Source: Cesiribacter sp964504565
GTDB lineage: Bacteria > Bacteroidota > Bacteroidia > Cytophagales > Cyclobacteriaceae
Length of the DNA: 64,000 nt
Direction of reading: 5' to 3'
Assembly: GCA_964504565.1 (NCBI GenBank)
Contig: CAZDEY010000013.1
Coordinates: 62,001-126,000 of the forward strand
A program made the translations under genes and the position numbers. The notes under the pieces were generated by a model. That model was not told the DNA's origin. It saw only the letters and a program-made list of their open reading frames with translations, and searched no databases. This document shows, piece by piece, positions 24,294-33,605 of this stretch. Each line of letters starts with the position of its first letter. The stretch's first letter is position 1.

Positions 24294-26319
24294 GCCCGCC
24301 AACCGTTTACAGCACGCCTCTAGCCCCTACCTAAAACAACACCAATACAACCCGGTAGACTGGTACCCTTGGGGGGAAGAAGCCCTGAGCCGGGCCGAGC
24401 GAGAAAACAAACCAATCATCCTGAGTATTGGCTACAGTGCTTGTCATTGGTGTCACGTAATGGAGCACGAAAGTTTTGAAAAGGATGAAGTAGCCGACTT
24501 AATGAACCGGCACTTTGTATGCATTAAGCTGGACCGGGAAGAACGCCCCGACCTGGACCAAATTTATATGGATTCCGTACAGGCTATGGGCGTGCAGGGC
24601 GGTTGGCCGCTAAATGTATTTTTGACGCCGGAAAAAAAACCCTTTTACGGCGGCACCTACTTTCCTAAAGCTAGTTGGATGCAGCTGTTGGCCAAGGTGG
24701 CCGAAGCTTGGCAAAAGCACCAGCCTGAGCTGGAACAATCGGCCGAAGAATTTACCCAGAGCTTATCCACTTCTTTGGTAGCTCAGTTTGGGTTGAAGCC
24801 GAGCTCCGAGTTTAATTTCTCCCAAGAGCTTATTGAGATTGCCTTTAAGAAGTTTAGCCAGAAATGGGACACCGAGCGGGGCGGCCTGGATTACGCCCCT
24901 AAATTTCCGATGCCCAGCCACTGGCGTTTTCTGCTGCAGTACTGGAAACTTACCGGCAACCAAGAGGCGCTAACCCAGGCTACATTAACCCTACGCGAGA
25001 TGGCAATGGGTGGCATTTACGATCAGGTTGGCGGCGGCTTTGCCCGCTATTCGGTAGATGCGCAGTGGTTTGCCCCCCACTTTGAAAAAATGCTCTATGA
25101 CAACGGGCAATTGCTCAGCCTCTACGCCCAGGCTTATAAAGCCACCGGCGAGACTGGATTTAAAAAGGTTGTAGATGATACTATAGCCTGGGCCGAACGG
25201 GAGCTTAAAAGCCCGGAGGGTGGCTACTACGCGGCACTGGATGCCGACAGCGAGGGCGAGGAAGGAAAATTTTACACCTGGACTCAGCCGGAACTAGACG
25301 AAGCCTGGGGCGAAATGTCCGATATGCTATCGGATTACTATAATACCGAGGAGGACGGCAACTGGGAAAGTGGGGTTAATATTCTGTACCGTCGCGAGTC
25401 GGCCGCTGAGTTTGCGGAAAAGTACAGCCTTAACGCGCAAAATTTTGCCGAAATGGTGGAAGACACTAACCGGACGCTACTTCACCGGCGCGCCGAGCGT
25501 ACCCGCCCTGACCTAGATACAAAGCTAATCAGCGGCTGGAACGGGCATATGCTTACCGGTCTTTGCCAAGCCTACACCGCCACCGGAAATGAAAAGTATA
25601 AAAGTTTATGTAACCAACTAGGTAAGTTTTTAAAGTCTCTATATACCCCGGAAGGTTTGCTACACCAAAAACAATCGGCATCTGAACCGCCAATCCCGGC
25701 CTTTCTGGATGATTACGCGGCGGTTATTGATGGGTTTTTGGAATTATATCAGGTTAACTTTGAAGAAGAGTGGATTGTATTAGCCAAAAAGTTGGTAGAA
25801 GAGGCCCAGAAAAATTTTTGGGATAGTAATGAAAAGCTGTTTCACTTCACTTCCTCTACCAGTGAGAATCTGATTGCCCGCAAGAAAGAATTATTCGACA
25901 ATGTAATTCCGGCCAGCAACAGCCTAATGGCTCGTAACCTGTACCGCGCCGGCTTGCTGCTCTCCCGTGCGGATTGGTTAACCCAGGCCAAAGAAATGAT
26001 GAGCCTGGTACAGCCCTTGCTACAAAAAGAACCTCAGTATTTAACCAACTGGGCCTGCCTGTATACCGAAATGCTAGCCAATACCGCCGAAGTAGCGATA
26101 GTTGGCAAGGAGTATAAAGCGTATGCCCAGGAGTTTGGTGCTGGCTATCAACCATTTGCCGTATTAGCTGGAACAGAAAATACAAGTGCCGAAATTGAGT
26201 TGCTTCAGAACCGCGAGCCTAAAGGCGATGAAACTTTGGTATACGTTTGCTATGAGGGGGTGTGCCAGCGGCCGCTGGAGAATGTTGAAGAAGCCTTAGG
26301 CGTAATGAATAAATTGTGA
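24286..26319 (+). CDS. YyaL/SSP411-like thioredoxin-fold and six-hairpin protein (DUF255)
   Basis: 677 residues. The N-terminal thioredoxin-like domain (about 1-160) carries CHWCHVM in SACHWCHVMEHESFEKDEV. It is followed by an alpha/alpha six-hairpin glycosidase-like region (about 190-560) with FAPHFEKMLYDNGQLLSLY, ALDADSEGEEGKFYTW and LISGWNGHMLTGL. Members occur from bacteria to mammals (SPATA20); their biochemical role is unresolved. The 8-bp overlap with the GSCFA gene suggests joint expression. Confidence 0.93.
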   Translation: MSKPANRLQHASSPYLKQHQYNPVDWYPWGEEALSRAERENKPIILSIGYSACHWCHVMEHESFEKDEVADLMNRHFVCIKLDREERPDLDQIYMDSVQAMGVQGGWPLNVFLTPEKKPFYGGTYFPKASWMQLLAKVAEAWQKHQPELEQSAEEFTQSLSTSLVAQFGLKPSSEFNFSQELIEIAFKKFSQKWDTERGGLDYAPKFPMPSHWRFLLQYWKLTGNQEALTQATLTLREMAMGGIYDQVGGGFARYSVDAQWFAPHFEKMLYDNGQLLSLYAQAYKATGETGFKKVVDDTIAWAERELKSPEGGYYAALDADSEGEEGKFYTWTQPELDEAWGEMSDMLSDYYNTEEDGNWESGVNILYRRESAAEFAEKYSLNAQNFAEMVEDTNRTLLHRRAERTRPDLDTKLISGWNGHMLTGLCQAYTATGNEKYKSLCNQLGKFLKSLYTPEGLLHQKQSASEPPIPAFLDDYAAVIDGFLELYQVNFEEEWIVLAKKLVEEAQKNFWDSNEKLFHFTSSTSENLIARKKELFDNVIPASNSLMARNLYRAGLLLSRADWLTQAKEMMSLVQPLLQKEPQYLTNWACLYTEMLANTAEVAIVGKEYKAYAQEFGAGYQPFAVLAGTENTSAEIELLQNREPKGDETLVYVCYEGVCQRPLENVEEALGVMNKL

Positions 26320-26553
26320 TATAATTTTAGAATTGTATACCCAGCCCGTCATTCTCCGAATTTCCACAAGAAACTCTAGAGGAATGCGTAAATTAGTAAG
26401 CGAGGGTAATTGGTGAGCCCTGTGTGCTTTCTACGATTCACTTTATAAATCAGGCAAAATTAAATATAGTAATATGTACTATCTAATATAAAAATAGCCT
26501 TTTAAGAAATTTCTTTGGATTTACCTTTACAGGGTATAAATAATCCATTTCAA

Positions 26554-27150
26554 ATGAATATTTTAAGAAAACCCACCGCTTTAGTATTACTAGCGGTTTT
26601 ATCAATTGTATTCTCTTGCAACGAGGAAGAGGAAGTTGATCCTACGCCTATAGCTAAATTGAATGTTGAAAATATAACTTATGATCTTTACAATGGTTAT
26701 TTGAAGTACGATGGTATTGATGGTCCAGAAGATAACTATCACGAATTTGGTATTTATTTAACATCTAACGGATTAACCTTTGATCAAAGTAATGGACTAC
26801 CATCAGGCAAAGGAGAATTATTTAGTATCTTCTTAACCACTGATCAATCAGATAAATTACCTGAAGGTACCTATACTTATGATGGTGCAGAAGATGAATA
26901 TTTCTTTAGAATTGACTCTGGTGGAATAAGCATTGGGGCAGACGCAGCTGATAATTCAACCAATATTTTATACGTAATTCAGGGTGGAGAGGTAGAAGTA
27001 AACTATGAAGGTAATAACTACACCCTTAAAGTTGATTTGCTATTTAAAAAAGCAAATTTAGAATCTGGAAATTTTGATCCTGATGCTGAGCCTATCGAAA
27101 TTCGGGATACGTGGGTATTTCCAATTACATATTTACCCAGCAATGAATAA
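26554..27150 (+). CDS. uncharacterised lipoprotein
   Basis: 198 residues from ATG 26554, chosen because it gives a compact lipoprotein signal MNILRKPTALVLLAVLSIVF ending at the Cys of FSCNEEEE. The mature part is acidic, with YHEFGIYLTSNGLTFDQSN, EGTYTYDGAEDEYFFRID and a repeat-free beta pattern seen in many Bacteroidota surface lipoproteins. Function is unknown. It is AT-rich relative to its neighbours. The 234-bp gap before it (26320-26553) shows no recognisable feature. Confidence 0.72.
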   Translation: MNILRKPTALVLLAVLSIVFSCNEEEEVDPTPIAKLNVENITYDLYNGYLKYDGIDGPEDNYHEFGIYLTSNGLTFDQSNGLPSGKGELFSIFLTTDQSDKLPEGTYTYDGAEDEYFFRIDSGGISIGADAADNSTNILYVIQGGEVEVNYEGNNYTLKVDLLFKKANLESGNFDPDAEPIEIRDTWVFPITYLPSNE

Positions 27151-27210
27151 AAATTTTAAATAGCATTGTAATAGGCATTATATAAATGCGCTAATAGGTA
27201 AAATTATATC

Positions 27211-27244
27211 AAAAGCGTTCGCGACCTTTGCGAACGCTTTTTTG
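27211..27244 (+). terminator. terminator after the lipoprotein gene
   Basis: An 11-bp perfect stem AAAAGCGTTCG/CGAACGCTTTT (27211-27221 with 27231-27241) is followed by TTTT. Confidence 0.93.
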
Positions 27245-27288
27245 TGTTTAACCGTTGATTACTTTTTCACCCGGAAATATTTCCTGTT

Positions 27289-28500
27289 TTGAAGTCTGTC
27301 CCTAATCGTACCACCATAATATTAGTCCTCGGTGCCTTAGCCGCCCTGGGCCCATTTTCCATTGATATGTACCTACCAGCCTTCAGCGAAATTGCCCAGT
27401 CGCTGGGGGTTGATATGGCTACGGTTGGCTACTCCTTAACCAGCTACTTTATCGGCATATCCATCGGTCAATTGCTATACGGACCCATTATTGACCGCTT
27501 TGGGCGCAAGCCCCCCCTCCTCTTTGGTTTAGTTTTATATCTCATTTCAGCGCTGGGCTGTGCTTGGGCCGCCTCGGCCGATATGCTGATTGGCATGCGA
27601 TTTCTACAAGCCCTGGGCGGGTGCGTGGGTATGGTAGCCGGCCGGGCTATTATTCGCGATTTGTTTCCACCCGGCGAAATTGCCAACGTTTTCTCCAGTC
27701 TCATTCTGGTTATGGGCGTAGCCCCCATAATTGCTCCCACGGTGGGCGGCTTAGTTACGGCCGAATTTGGTTGGCGCACCCTATTTTATATTCTAGCCGG
27801 ACTGGCCCTGTTGCTGATATTATTGGTAGGCTTGGTACTACCCGAAAGCAAAGGTGCCGATAACCGTGTTTCGCTGGCTCCTAACCGTATTTTGAAAGAT
27901 TGGAAGTCGGTCTTACAGAACCCAGCCTTTATTGCCTTTACCCTGGTTAGCAGTATCTCGTTTGGGGGGCTGTTTGCCTATATAGCCGGCTCGCCATTTG
28001 TGTTTATGGAATACTTTAACCTTAGTGAAACCCAGTACGGCTGGGCGTTTGGGTTTAATGCTTTCGGCTTTATACTAGGCAGCCAGATAAATCGGTTTTG
28101 GCTAAAAAAACAAAGCGGCCTGCGCATTACCCTTACCAACGCTACGATACAGTTAGGGGTAGGCATAGCTCTAGTGATAGGGACGTATTCCGGGGCTTTT
28201 GGTCCGGTTTTAACGCTGAGCTGCATCTGGGTATTCCTTTTCTGCCAAGGGGTAATTACACCCAACGCTACGGCTTTGGCCCTGGCACCAATTACGCAGG
28301 CAATTGGTAGTGCATCGGCACTTATGGGAAGCATCCAGATGATATCGGGGGCTATAATTTCAGGCTTAGTAAGTTTGTTTTTTAACGGAACCCCGCAACC
28401 TATGGCTACCGCAATGTTCGGCAGCACCCTAGTTTCCTTCATCATCCTAATGACGTTTCTGAGCCGCCGAAAACAGGCTTCGGTGGTGTCGGCGGTATAA
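27289..28500 (+). CDS. Bcr/CflA-family multidrug MFS transporter (TTG start)
   Basis: 403 residues with 12 predicted membrane segments. The first helix region GALAALGPFSIDMYLPAFSEIA is diagnostic of the Bcr/CflA group. MFS motif A is GPIIDRFGRKP (about residue 63), and the antiporter motif C region is VMGVAPIIAPTVGG. The start is a TTG at 27289 because no in-frame ATG exists before the first helix. The likely function is proton-driven export of drugs or metabolites; substrates are unknown. No regulator is adjacent. Confidence 0.9.
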   Translation: MKSVPNRTTIILVLGALAALGPFSIDMYLPAFSEIAQSLGVDMATVGYSLTSYFIGISIGQLLYGPIIDRFGRKPPLLFGLVLYLISALGCAWAASADMLIGMRFLQALGGCVGMVAGRAIIRDLFPPGEIANVFSSLILVMGVAPIIAPTVGGLVTAEFGWRTLFYILAGLALLLILLVGLVLPESKGADNRVSLAPNRILKDWKSVLQNPAFIAFTLVSSISFGGLFAYIAGSPFVFMEYFNLSETQYGWAFGFNAFGFILGSQINRFWLKKQSGLRITLTNATIQLGVGIALVIGTYSGAFGPVLTLSCIWVFLFCQGVITPNATALALAPITQAIGSASALMGSIQMISGAIISGLVSLFFNGTPQPMATAMFGSTLVSFIILMTFLSRRKQASVVSAV

Positions 28501-28507
28501 AAATTTG

Positions 28508-28539
28508 CAATAGCCTAGGGTTTAAACCCTAGGCTATTG
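28508..28539. repeat. 32-bp perfect palindrome
   Basis: 28508-28523 is the exact reverse complement of 28524-28539 (arms CAATAGCCTAGGGTTT and AAACCCTAGGCTATTG). It starts 8 bp after the MFS stop. There is no real T-run, so it is not a classic terminator, though it may act as one or stabilise an mRNA end. Confidence 0.9.
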
Positions 28540-28557
28540 TTTAAATCCCAAATTAAG

Positions 28558-28625
28558 GGTAGTCTGAAGACTACCAAAACCCCACCCCTAACACACCACC
28601 GACTAGTTGAAAGTCCGGAGACTAC
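28558..28625. repeat. AGTCYGRAGACT-type interspersed repeats, two copies
   Basis: GGTAGTCTGAAGACTACC (28558-28575) is a hairpin of 8-bp arms. AAGTCCGGAGACTAC (28611-28625) is a second, diverged copy. The same core recurs near the tRNA at 49055, 49166 and 49390, so it is a dispersed short repeat of this genome. Confidence 0.75.
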
Positions 28626-28679
28626 AAACAGATACTCTTGGCGCTTTAATAATCATACGAAAAGCGGTAACTTAGTACG

Positions 28680-30587
28680 GTGAAAATAGGACAAGACGTA
28701 CTGCACGAAGTTCAGCAACGGCTCGATATTGAAGAAGTAGTTCAGGACTACGTATCGCTAAAGCGCAAGGGTAAGAATCTGTGGGCCTGTTGTCCTTTTC
28801 ATAACGAAAAAAGCCCCTCTTTCTCAGTAGCTCCCGATAAGGGCATATTTAAATGCTTTGGTTGCGGTAAGGCCGGCGATGCCATTACCTTTGTAATGGA
28901 AATTGAGAACCTCTCCTTTACCGAGGCCATTAAGCAACTGGCTGGCAAGTACGGCATTGAGGTACCCGAAGAAGCCCCCCAGCCGCAAGATTTACTAGAA
29001 CAACAGGAGCGGGAAAGTATATATTTAGTACTAAAATTCGCTGCTCAGTTTTACCAGCAGCAACTAACGGAACATCCCGATGGTCAAAGCCTGGCCCTGA
29101 GCTACCTGAAGGAACGAGGATTGCCTAATTCGGCTATTGAAAAGTTTGAACTTGGCTACAGTCCGCCTGAGTGGGATGGATTATTATCGGCCGCCACTAA
29201 AGCCGGGTATAGCCGGCAGGCGCTGGAAAAAGCCGGACTCATTATTAGCAAAGACGACGGCAAGGTATATGACCGTTTCCGGGGGCGGGTAATGTTTCCT
29301 ATCAGTTCGGTAAGCGGTAAACCTATTGCCTTCGGTGCGCGTCAGCTTACGGCCGATAAAAAATCGCCCAAGTATATAAACTCGCCGGAAACCGAGGTAT
29401 ACCACAAGAGCAACGTTCTCTACGGAATTCATTTAGCTAAGGCGGCTATGCGCCGCCAAGAAAACTGCTACCTTGTTGAAGGCTATACCGATGTGATTAG
29501 CCTGCACCTCAGCGATATAGAAAATGTAGTGGCTACCAGCGGCACTTCCCTAACCGAAGACCAAATTCGGTTAATCAAGCGCTACTGCCCCCAGGTAACC
29601 GTACTGTACGATGGCGACCCGGCCGGATTAAAAGCCTCTTTACGAGGGATTGATTTGCTGCTGGCGCAGGATTTACAGGTGCGCGTAGTGGTTTTTCCGG
29701 AAGGCGAAGACCCCGACAGCTACAGCCGAAAAATAGGCAGCACCGCTTTTCAGGAGTATTTAGCTGCAAAAACTACCGACTTCGTTGTATTTAAAACTCA
29801 GCTTTTACTAAAAGAAGCCGGCAGCGATCCGGTTAAGCGCACCAAAGCCGCCCGGGAAGTACTAAGCAGCATAGCGTTGCTTAGTGATTCGTTTATTAGA
29901 AGTGCCTACCTGCAGGAGTGCGCTCAGCTTCTCGGCATGGAAGAAAACGCCCTATCGCGCGAGTTGAGTAAAATTCTCCAGGGTAAGCAAAAAGAAGAAC
30001 CTAAGGAACCTAAACTATTTCAACCAACTAAAGAAAGTGAGCCTGTTCCGGCTAAAACCACTGCCGAAGACAGCCTAAAGCTGCAGGAAAGAGAGAGTGT
30101 TCGGTTGCTAATAAAATTTGGTCAAGAAAATTTAGGGGAGGTCAAACAATACGAATATTTACTCAATCTTTTAGGAGATATTGAATTTTCTGATCCCACT
30201 TGTCGAACTGTCCTAAATACCCTGAAAAGTGGCTATGACAATCCTTTTAAATTCTTAATAAATCATCAGGATTCCGAGGTAAGAATTCTTGTTTCTGACT
30301 TATCGTTTGAGAAAAATCATCTCAGCCCAAAATGGTTTTCAAAGTACAACATAATAACTTCTACAGAAAACGAGCAAATCGAAAAAAATACAGAATATAA
30401 TACTCTCAGAATTAAATACTGGCTAGCTAGATTCTTTAGAATTCAACTTCAAAACTCTCTAAAAAATGCTTCTTCAGCAAATCAGGAAACTGAAATTCAA
30501 ATCCAAGATATGGAATTAAAAACTATTGAATCTGAAATTGGTAATAGACTAGGCATGGTTGTAAATGGTAACAAAAATAGGATTTAA
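28680..30587 (+). CDS. dnaG: DNA primase DnaG (GTG start)
   Basis: 635 residues. It synthesises RNA primers for replication. The N-terminal zinc finger is CCPFHNEKSPSF (Cys37/38, His41) with CFGCGKAGD (Cys59, Cys62). The primase core contains RVMFPISSVSGKPIAFGAR, and the Toprim domain has YLVEGYTDVISL and VTVLYDGDPAGLKAS. The C-terminal helicase-binding region (from about residue 460) is much more AT-rich than the rest and ends in a helical tail. GTG is the start because the product then begins with the usual helix before the zinc finger. Confidence 0.96.
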   Translation: MKIGQDVLHEVQQRLDIEEVVQDYVSLKRKGKNLWACCPFHNEKSPSFSVAPDKGIFKCFGCGKAGDAITFVMEIENLSFTEAIKQLAGKYGIEVPEEAPQPQDLLEQQERESIYLVLKFAAQFYQQQLTEHPDGQSLALSYLKERGLPNSAIEKFELGYSPPEWDGLLSAATKAGYSRQALEKAGLIISKDDGKVYDRFRGRVMFPISSVSGKPIAFGARQLTADKKSPKYINSPETEVYHKSNVLYGIHLAKAAMRRQENCYLVEGYTDVISLHLSDIENVVATSGTSLTEDQIRLIKRYCPQVTVLYDGDPAGLKASLRGIDLLLAQDLQVRVVVFPEGEDPDSYSRKIGSTAFQEYLAAKTTDFVVFKTQLLLKEAGSDPVKRTKAAREVLSSIALLSDSFIRSAYLQECAQLLGMEENALSRELSKILQGKQKEEPKEPKLFQPTKESEPVPAKTTAEDSLKLQERESVRLLIKFGQENLGEVKQYEYLLNLLGDIEFSDPTCRTVLNTLKSGYDNPFKFLINHQDSEVRILVSDLSFEKNHLSPKWFSKYNIITSTENEQIEKNTEYNTLRIKYWLARFFRIQLQNSLKNASSANQETEIQIQDMELKTIESEIGNRLGMVVNGNKNRI

Positions 30588-30598
30588 AGCCTCATTCT

Positions 30599-30622
30599 CG
30601 AGCGCGTTTGCAACGCGTTCGC
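30599..30622. repeat. hairpin repeat around GCGTTTGCAACGC
   Basis: GCGCGTTTGCAACGCGTTC lies just after dnaG and folds on the GCG/CGC arms. It has the same layout as CCTCGTTACAAACGAGG near 62.47 and 62.66 kb and the GTTGCGAAC element at 62.82 kb. Nothing else is visible between 30622 and 30789. Confidence 0.5.
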
Positions 30623-30789
30623 TTCTAGCAGCCCAAGCTATTCCTCTCCATATGCAACCAAAAAGCACCGAAATGGAAATTGCCCGGTTGTTGGGGAATG
30701 TGGTGGCTGGTTGAATATAACCACTATGACCTAGACACCTAACGGAATCAACCCAACCAATTCTTTAAAACTATAATTACTCCTTTTTC

Positions 30790-31302
30790 ATGACAAACAT
30801 CAAAATTGTATCTATCCTTTCCTTATTAGTTTTAGGCTTTCTGGTGATGTGTTCTTCAAATTATACCCAAATAGAAAACGAAGAACCTAGTGAACCTGAA
30901 AGATTAGTTGAAGCTTTCTATTTAAACTATGAAAAGGATTTATCAGAGAGCTTAAAATCTATACTTAAAACTAACCCAGATTTGATAAGTGATGAAAACT
31001 ATCAAACCATATTGAGATCAATTAAAGAAGGTCAATCCAAGGCAGGTAAATACTTCGGACACGAGAAAATTTTAAGCAGACACATTGGAAAAAGTGTAAT
31101 TCTCCTTAGCTATTTAGCTAAGCATCAAAAATTTCCTATCAGGTATACTTTCACATTTTATAAACCTAATAACGATTGGTTGTTATATGATTTTAAGTTC
31201 GACTCAGATATCATGAAAGAATTGGAAAAGTCTTCTCAATTGGAATTTGCAAGTGAAACTTATAGAAGCAATATTGTGGATTGGACTCAGGAGAAAAATT
31301 AA
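30790..31302 (+). CDS. uncharacterised lipoprotein
   Basis: 170 residues. The signal MTNIKIVSILSLLVLGFLVM ends at a lipobox Cys (MCSS). The mature part is helical at first (SEPERLVEAFYLNYEKDLSE) and then beta (YTFTFYKPNNDWLLYDFKFD), reminiscent of small DUF3828/NTF2-like lipoproteins, but I cannot name the family. Low GC, like the 3' end of dnaG just upstream. Confidence 0.68.
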   Translation: MTNIKIVSILSLLVLGFLVMCSSNYTQIENEEPSEPERLVEAFYLNYEKDLSESLKSILKTNPDLISDENYQTILRSIKEGQSKAGKYFGHEKILSRHIGKSVILLSYLAKHQKFPIRYTFTFYKPNNDWLLYDFKFDSDIMKELEKSSQLEFASETYRSNIVDWTQEKN

Positions 31303-31491
31303 CTAAGTCTTAATAATTCTCAATCACGTTTGGAATCGGGTGGCGTTCCCCGCGTTCGAAACTTTCATTGGTATACAAAAGATAATCTCTCCCAAGGTCA
31401 CCGCCCTCACCGACCTTCACCCACTGCCCTTCTTCCCGAACCAAACCCATATTCCCCACGTTGCCGCTGCAATAGGTTCGGGATTTTACCG

Positions 31492-31499
31492 TACCTTTG
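31492..31499 (+). promoter_or_regulatory. TAnnTTTG promoter element for ribBA
   Basis: TACCTTTG lies 50 bp before the ribBA ATG. The 246-bp gap upstream (31303-31548) shows no FMN-riboswitch-like conserved core by eye. Confidence 0.5.
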
Positions 31500-31548
31500 C
31501 GTAGAACTTATCCAGCGGCCTTCCTCAGCCGAAGGTCCCCGGCAACCC

Positions 31549-32769
31549 ATGAGCAAGGAATTTACCCTCAATACTGTAGAAGAGGCTATTGCAGCCATAC
31601 AAAATGGCGAAGTAATTATAGTAGTTGACGACGAAGATCGCGAAAACGAAGGCGATTTTATATGCGCCGCCGAATGTATTACGCCCAAGATTGTAAACTT
31701 TATGGCTACCCACGGCCGGGGCTTAATTTGTGCGGCTATTGTAGAAGACCGCTGCGAAGAATTGGGCCTGGATTTAATGGTTGGTAAAAATACCGCAACC
31801 TTTGAAACGCCCTTCACCGTATCGGTAGACCTTATCGGGCACGGAACCAGCACCGGTATCTCGGCCTCCGATCGTTCTAAAACTATAAAAGCCTTGGTAA
31901 ACCCGGAAACTAAACCGGAAGAATTAGGCAAGCCGGGTCACGTATTTCCACTTAAAGCAAAAAAAGCCGGTGTATTGCGCCGGGCCGGCCATACCGAAGC
32001 CGCCGCCGACTTTGCCCGGCTGGCCGGTTTTCAGCCCGCCGGAGTACTGGTGGAAATTATGAACGAAGACGGTACTATGGCCCGCCTACCCGATCTGGTT
32101 AAGGTTGCCGAAAAGTTTGATTTGAAGCTGGTAACCATCAAAGATCTAATCGCCTACCGCCTCCGTACCGAAAGCCTCATTACCCGCGAAATAGGCGTTA
32201 AAATGCCTACCGACTACGGTAATTTCGATATGACGGCCTTTCGCCAGAACAATTCCGGCGAGCTGCACCTGGCCCTTACCAAGGGCGAGTGGCAAAAGGA
32301 TGAACCCGTTTTGGTACGCGTACACAGCAGTTGCGTTACCGGCGATATTTTTGGCTCGTGCCGCTGCGACTGTGGCCACCAACTGCACGCCGCACTGGAA
32401 ATGGTAGAAAAAGAAGGTAAAGGTATAGTGCTTTATATGAACCAGGAGGGTCGCGGTATCGGCCTGCTGAACAAACTTAAAGCCTATAAATTGCAGGAAA
32501 GTGGCCTAGACACTGTACAGGCTAATTTGGAATTAGGCTTTCAGATGGACAATCGCGACTACGGAGTTGGCGCCCAAATTCTGCGCGATTTAGGGGTAAG
32601 CAAAATCAGGCTGATCTCTAACAATCCGAAAAAGCGCGCCGGCCTTATAGGCTACGGCCTGGAAATAGTAGAAAGCGTGCCTATTGAAATCGAGCCCAAC
32701 CAGCACAACGAAAATTACCTGCGCACTAAGCGCGATAAAATGGGTCACACCATTCTAAAAGAAGACTAA
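31549..32769 (+). CDS. ribBA: bifunctional DHBP synthase / GTP cyclohydrolase II
   Basis: 406 residues from ATG 31549. The same frame is open 219 bp upstream, but that part is low-complexity and unlike the family. The RibB domain (1-200) has DDEDRENEGDFICAAE and the catalytic GHTEAAADFARLAG. The RibA domain (from about 205) has the zinc ligands in CVTGDIFGSCRCDCGHQL and the GTP-binding LYMNQEGRGIGLLNKL. The enzyme feeds both branches of riboflavin synthesis from ribulose-5-phosphate and GTP. It is followed by surE 20 bp later. Confidence 0.97.
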   Translation: MSKEFTLNTVEEAIAAIQNGEVIIVVDDEDRENEGDFICAAECITPKIVNFMATHGRGLICAAIVEDRCEELGLDLMVGKNTATFETPFTVSVDLIGHGTSTGISASDRSKTIKALVNPETKPEELGKPGHVFPLKAKKAGVLRRAGHTEAAADFARLAGFQPAGVLVEIMNEDGTMARLPDLVKVAEKFDLKLVTIKDLIAYRLRTESLITREIGVKMPTDYGNFDMTAFRQNNSGELHLALTKGEWQKDEPVLVRVHSSCVTGDIFGSCRCDCGHQLHAALEMVEKEGKGIVLYMNQEGRGIGLLNKLKAYKLQESGLDTVQANLELGFQMDNRDYGVGAQILRDLGVSKIRLISNNPKKRAGLIGYGLEIVESVPIEIEPNQHNENYLRTKRDKMGHTILKED

Positions 32770-32789
32770 ACCTCCCCTATTTTTTTATC

Positions 32790-33572
32790 ATGAGCAAAGA
32801 ACGCCCGCTAATATTAGTATCTAACGATGATGGCATAACTGCGCCCGGCATACGCAATTTGGTTGAGTGTATGAAAGAAATTGGCGAGGTGGTAGTAGTT
32901 GCCCCGGACGGTCCGCAATCGGGTATGGGCCACGCCATTACTATTGGTAATACGCTTCGCTTGTACAAAACTGACGTATTTGACGATATGGGGGTTGATG
33001 CCTATAAATGCAGCGGCACCCCGGCCGACTGTGTAAAGCTGGCCAAGTATTATGTATTGAAAGATAAATGGCCCGATTTAGTAGTAAGCGGTATAAACCA
33101 CGGCAGTAACACTTCTATTTCGGTATTGTATAGCGGCACCATGAGCGCCGCAATTGAGGCCGCCATAGAGGGCATGCCGGCCATTGGTTTTTCCTTGGCC
33201 GATTACGATCCGGAAGCTGACTTCAGCCATACCCGCGAGTGGGTTATAAAAGTAGCAAAGCAAGCCTTACAAAATGGTATACCTAAGGGAGTGGCGCTTA
33301 ACGTAAACTTCCCGCCCAAGCAAAACCAAAACCTAAAAGGCATTAAAATATGCCGCCAGGCGCGGGCTAAGTGGCAGGAAGAATTTGACGAACGCTTTGA
33401 CCCGAACGGACGCCGTTATTTTTGGCTGGCCGGAAATTTTGTTAACTTCGATAAGGGGGAAGATAACGATGAGTGGGCAATAGCCAATAACTGGGCCAGC
33501 CTGGTTCCGGTGCAATTTGATATGACCGCCCACCACGCTATTACCGGCCTTAACGAAAGCTGGAACCTGTAG
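32790..33572 (+). CDS. surE: 5'/3'-nucleotidase SurE
   Basis: 260 residues. The metal site is formed by SNDDG in LILVSNDDGITAPGI (about residue 11), SGINHGSNTS and YSGTMSAAIEAA. It dephosphorylates nucleoside monophosphates and short polyphosphates and is a general survival protein. The C-terminus WASLVPVQFDMTAHHAI is typical. It is probably cotranscribed with ribBA. Confidence 0.96.
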   Translation: MSKERPLILVSNDDGITAPGIRNLVECMKEIGEVVVVAPDGPQSGMGHAITIGNTLRLYKTDVFDDMGVDAYKCSGTPADCVKLAKYYVLKDKWPDLVVSGINHGSNTSISVLYSGTMSAAIEAAIEGMPAIGFSLADYDPEADFSHTREWVIKVAKQALQNGIPKGVALNVNFPPKQNQNLKGIKICRQARAKWQEEFDERFDPNGRRYFWLAGNFVNFDKGEDNDEWAIANNWASLVPVQFDMTAHHAITGLNESWNL

Positions 33573-33605
33573 GCACTATTCTTGTCCATTAAACGTTCCG
33601 CCAGT

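Noticed and set aside
31330..31548. Upstream extension of ribBA
   Set aside because: The extra 73 residues are Pro/Arg-rich, unlike any RibB N-terminus, and contain the promoter-like element.
31303..31548. FMN riboswitch before ribBA
   Set aside because: I looked for the conserved GGGGCAGGGTGAAATTC-type core and did not find it.
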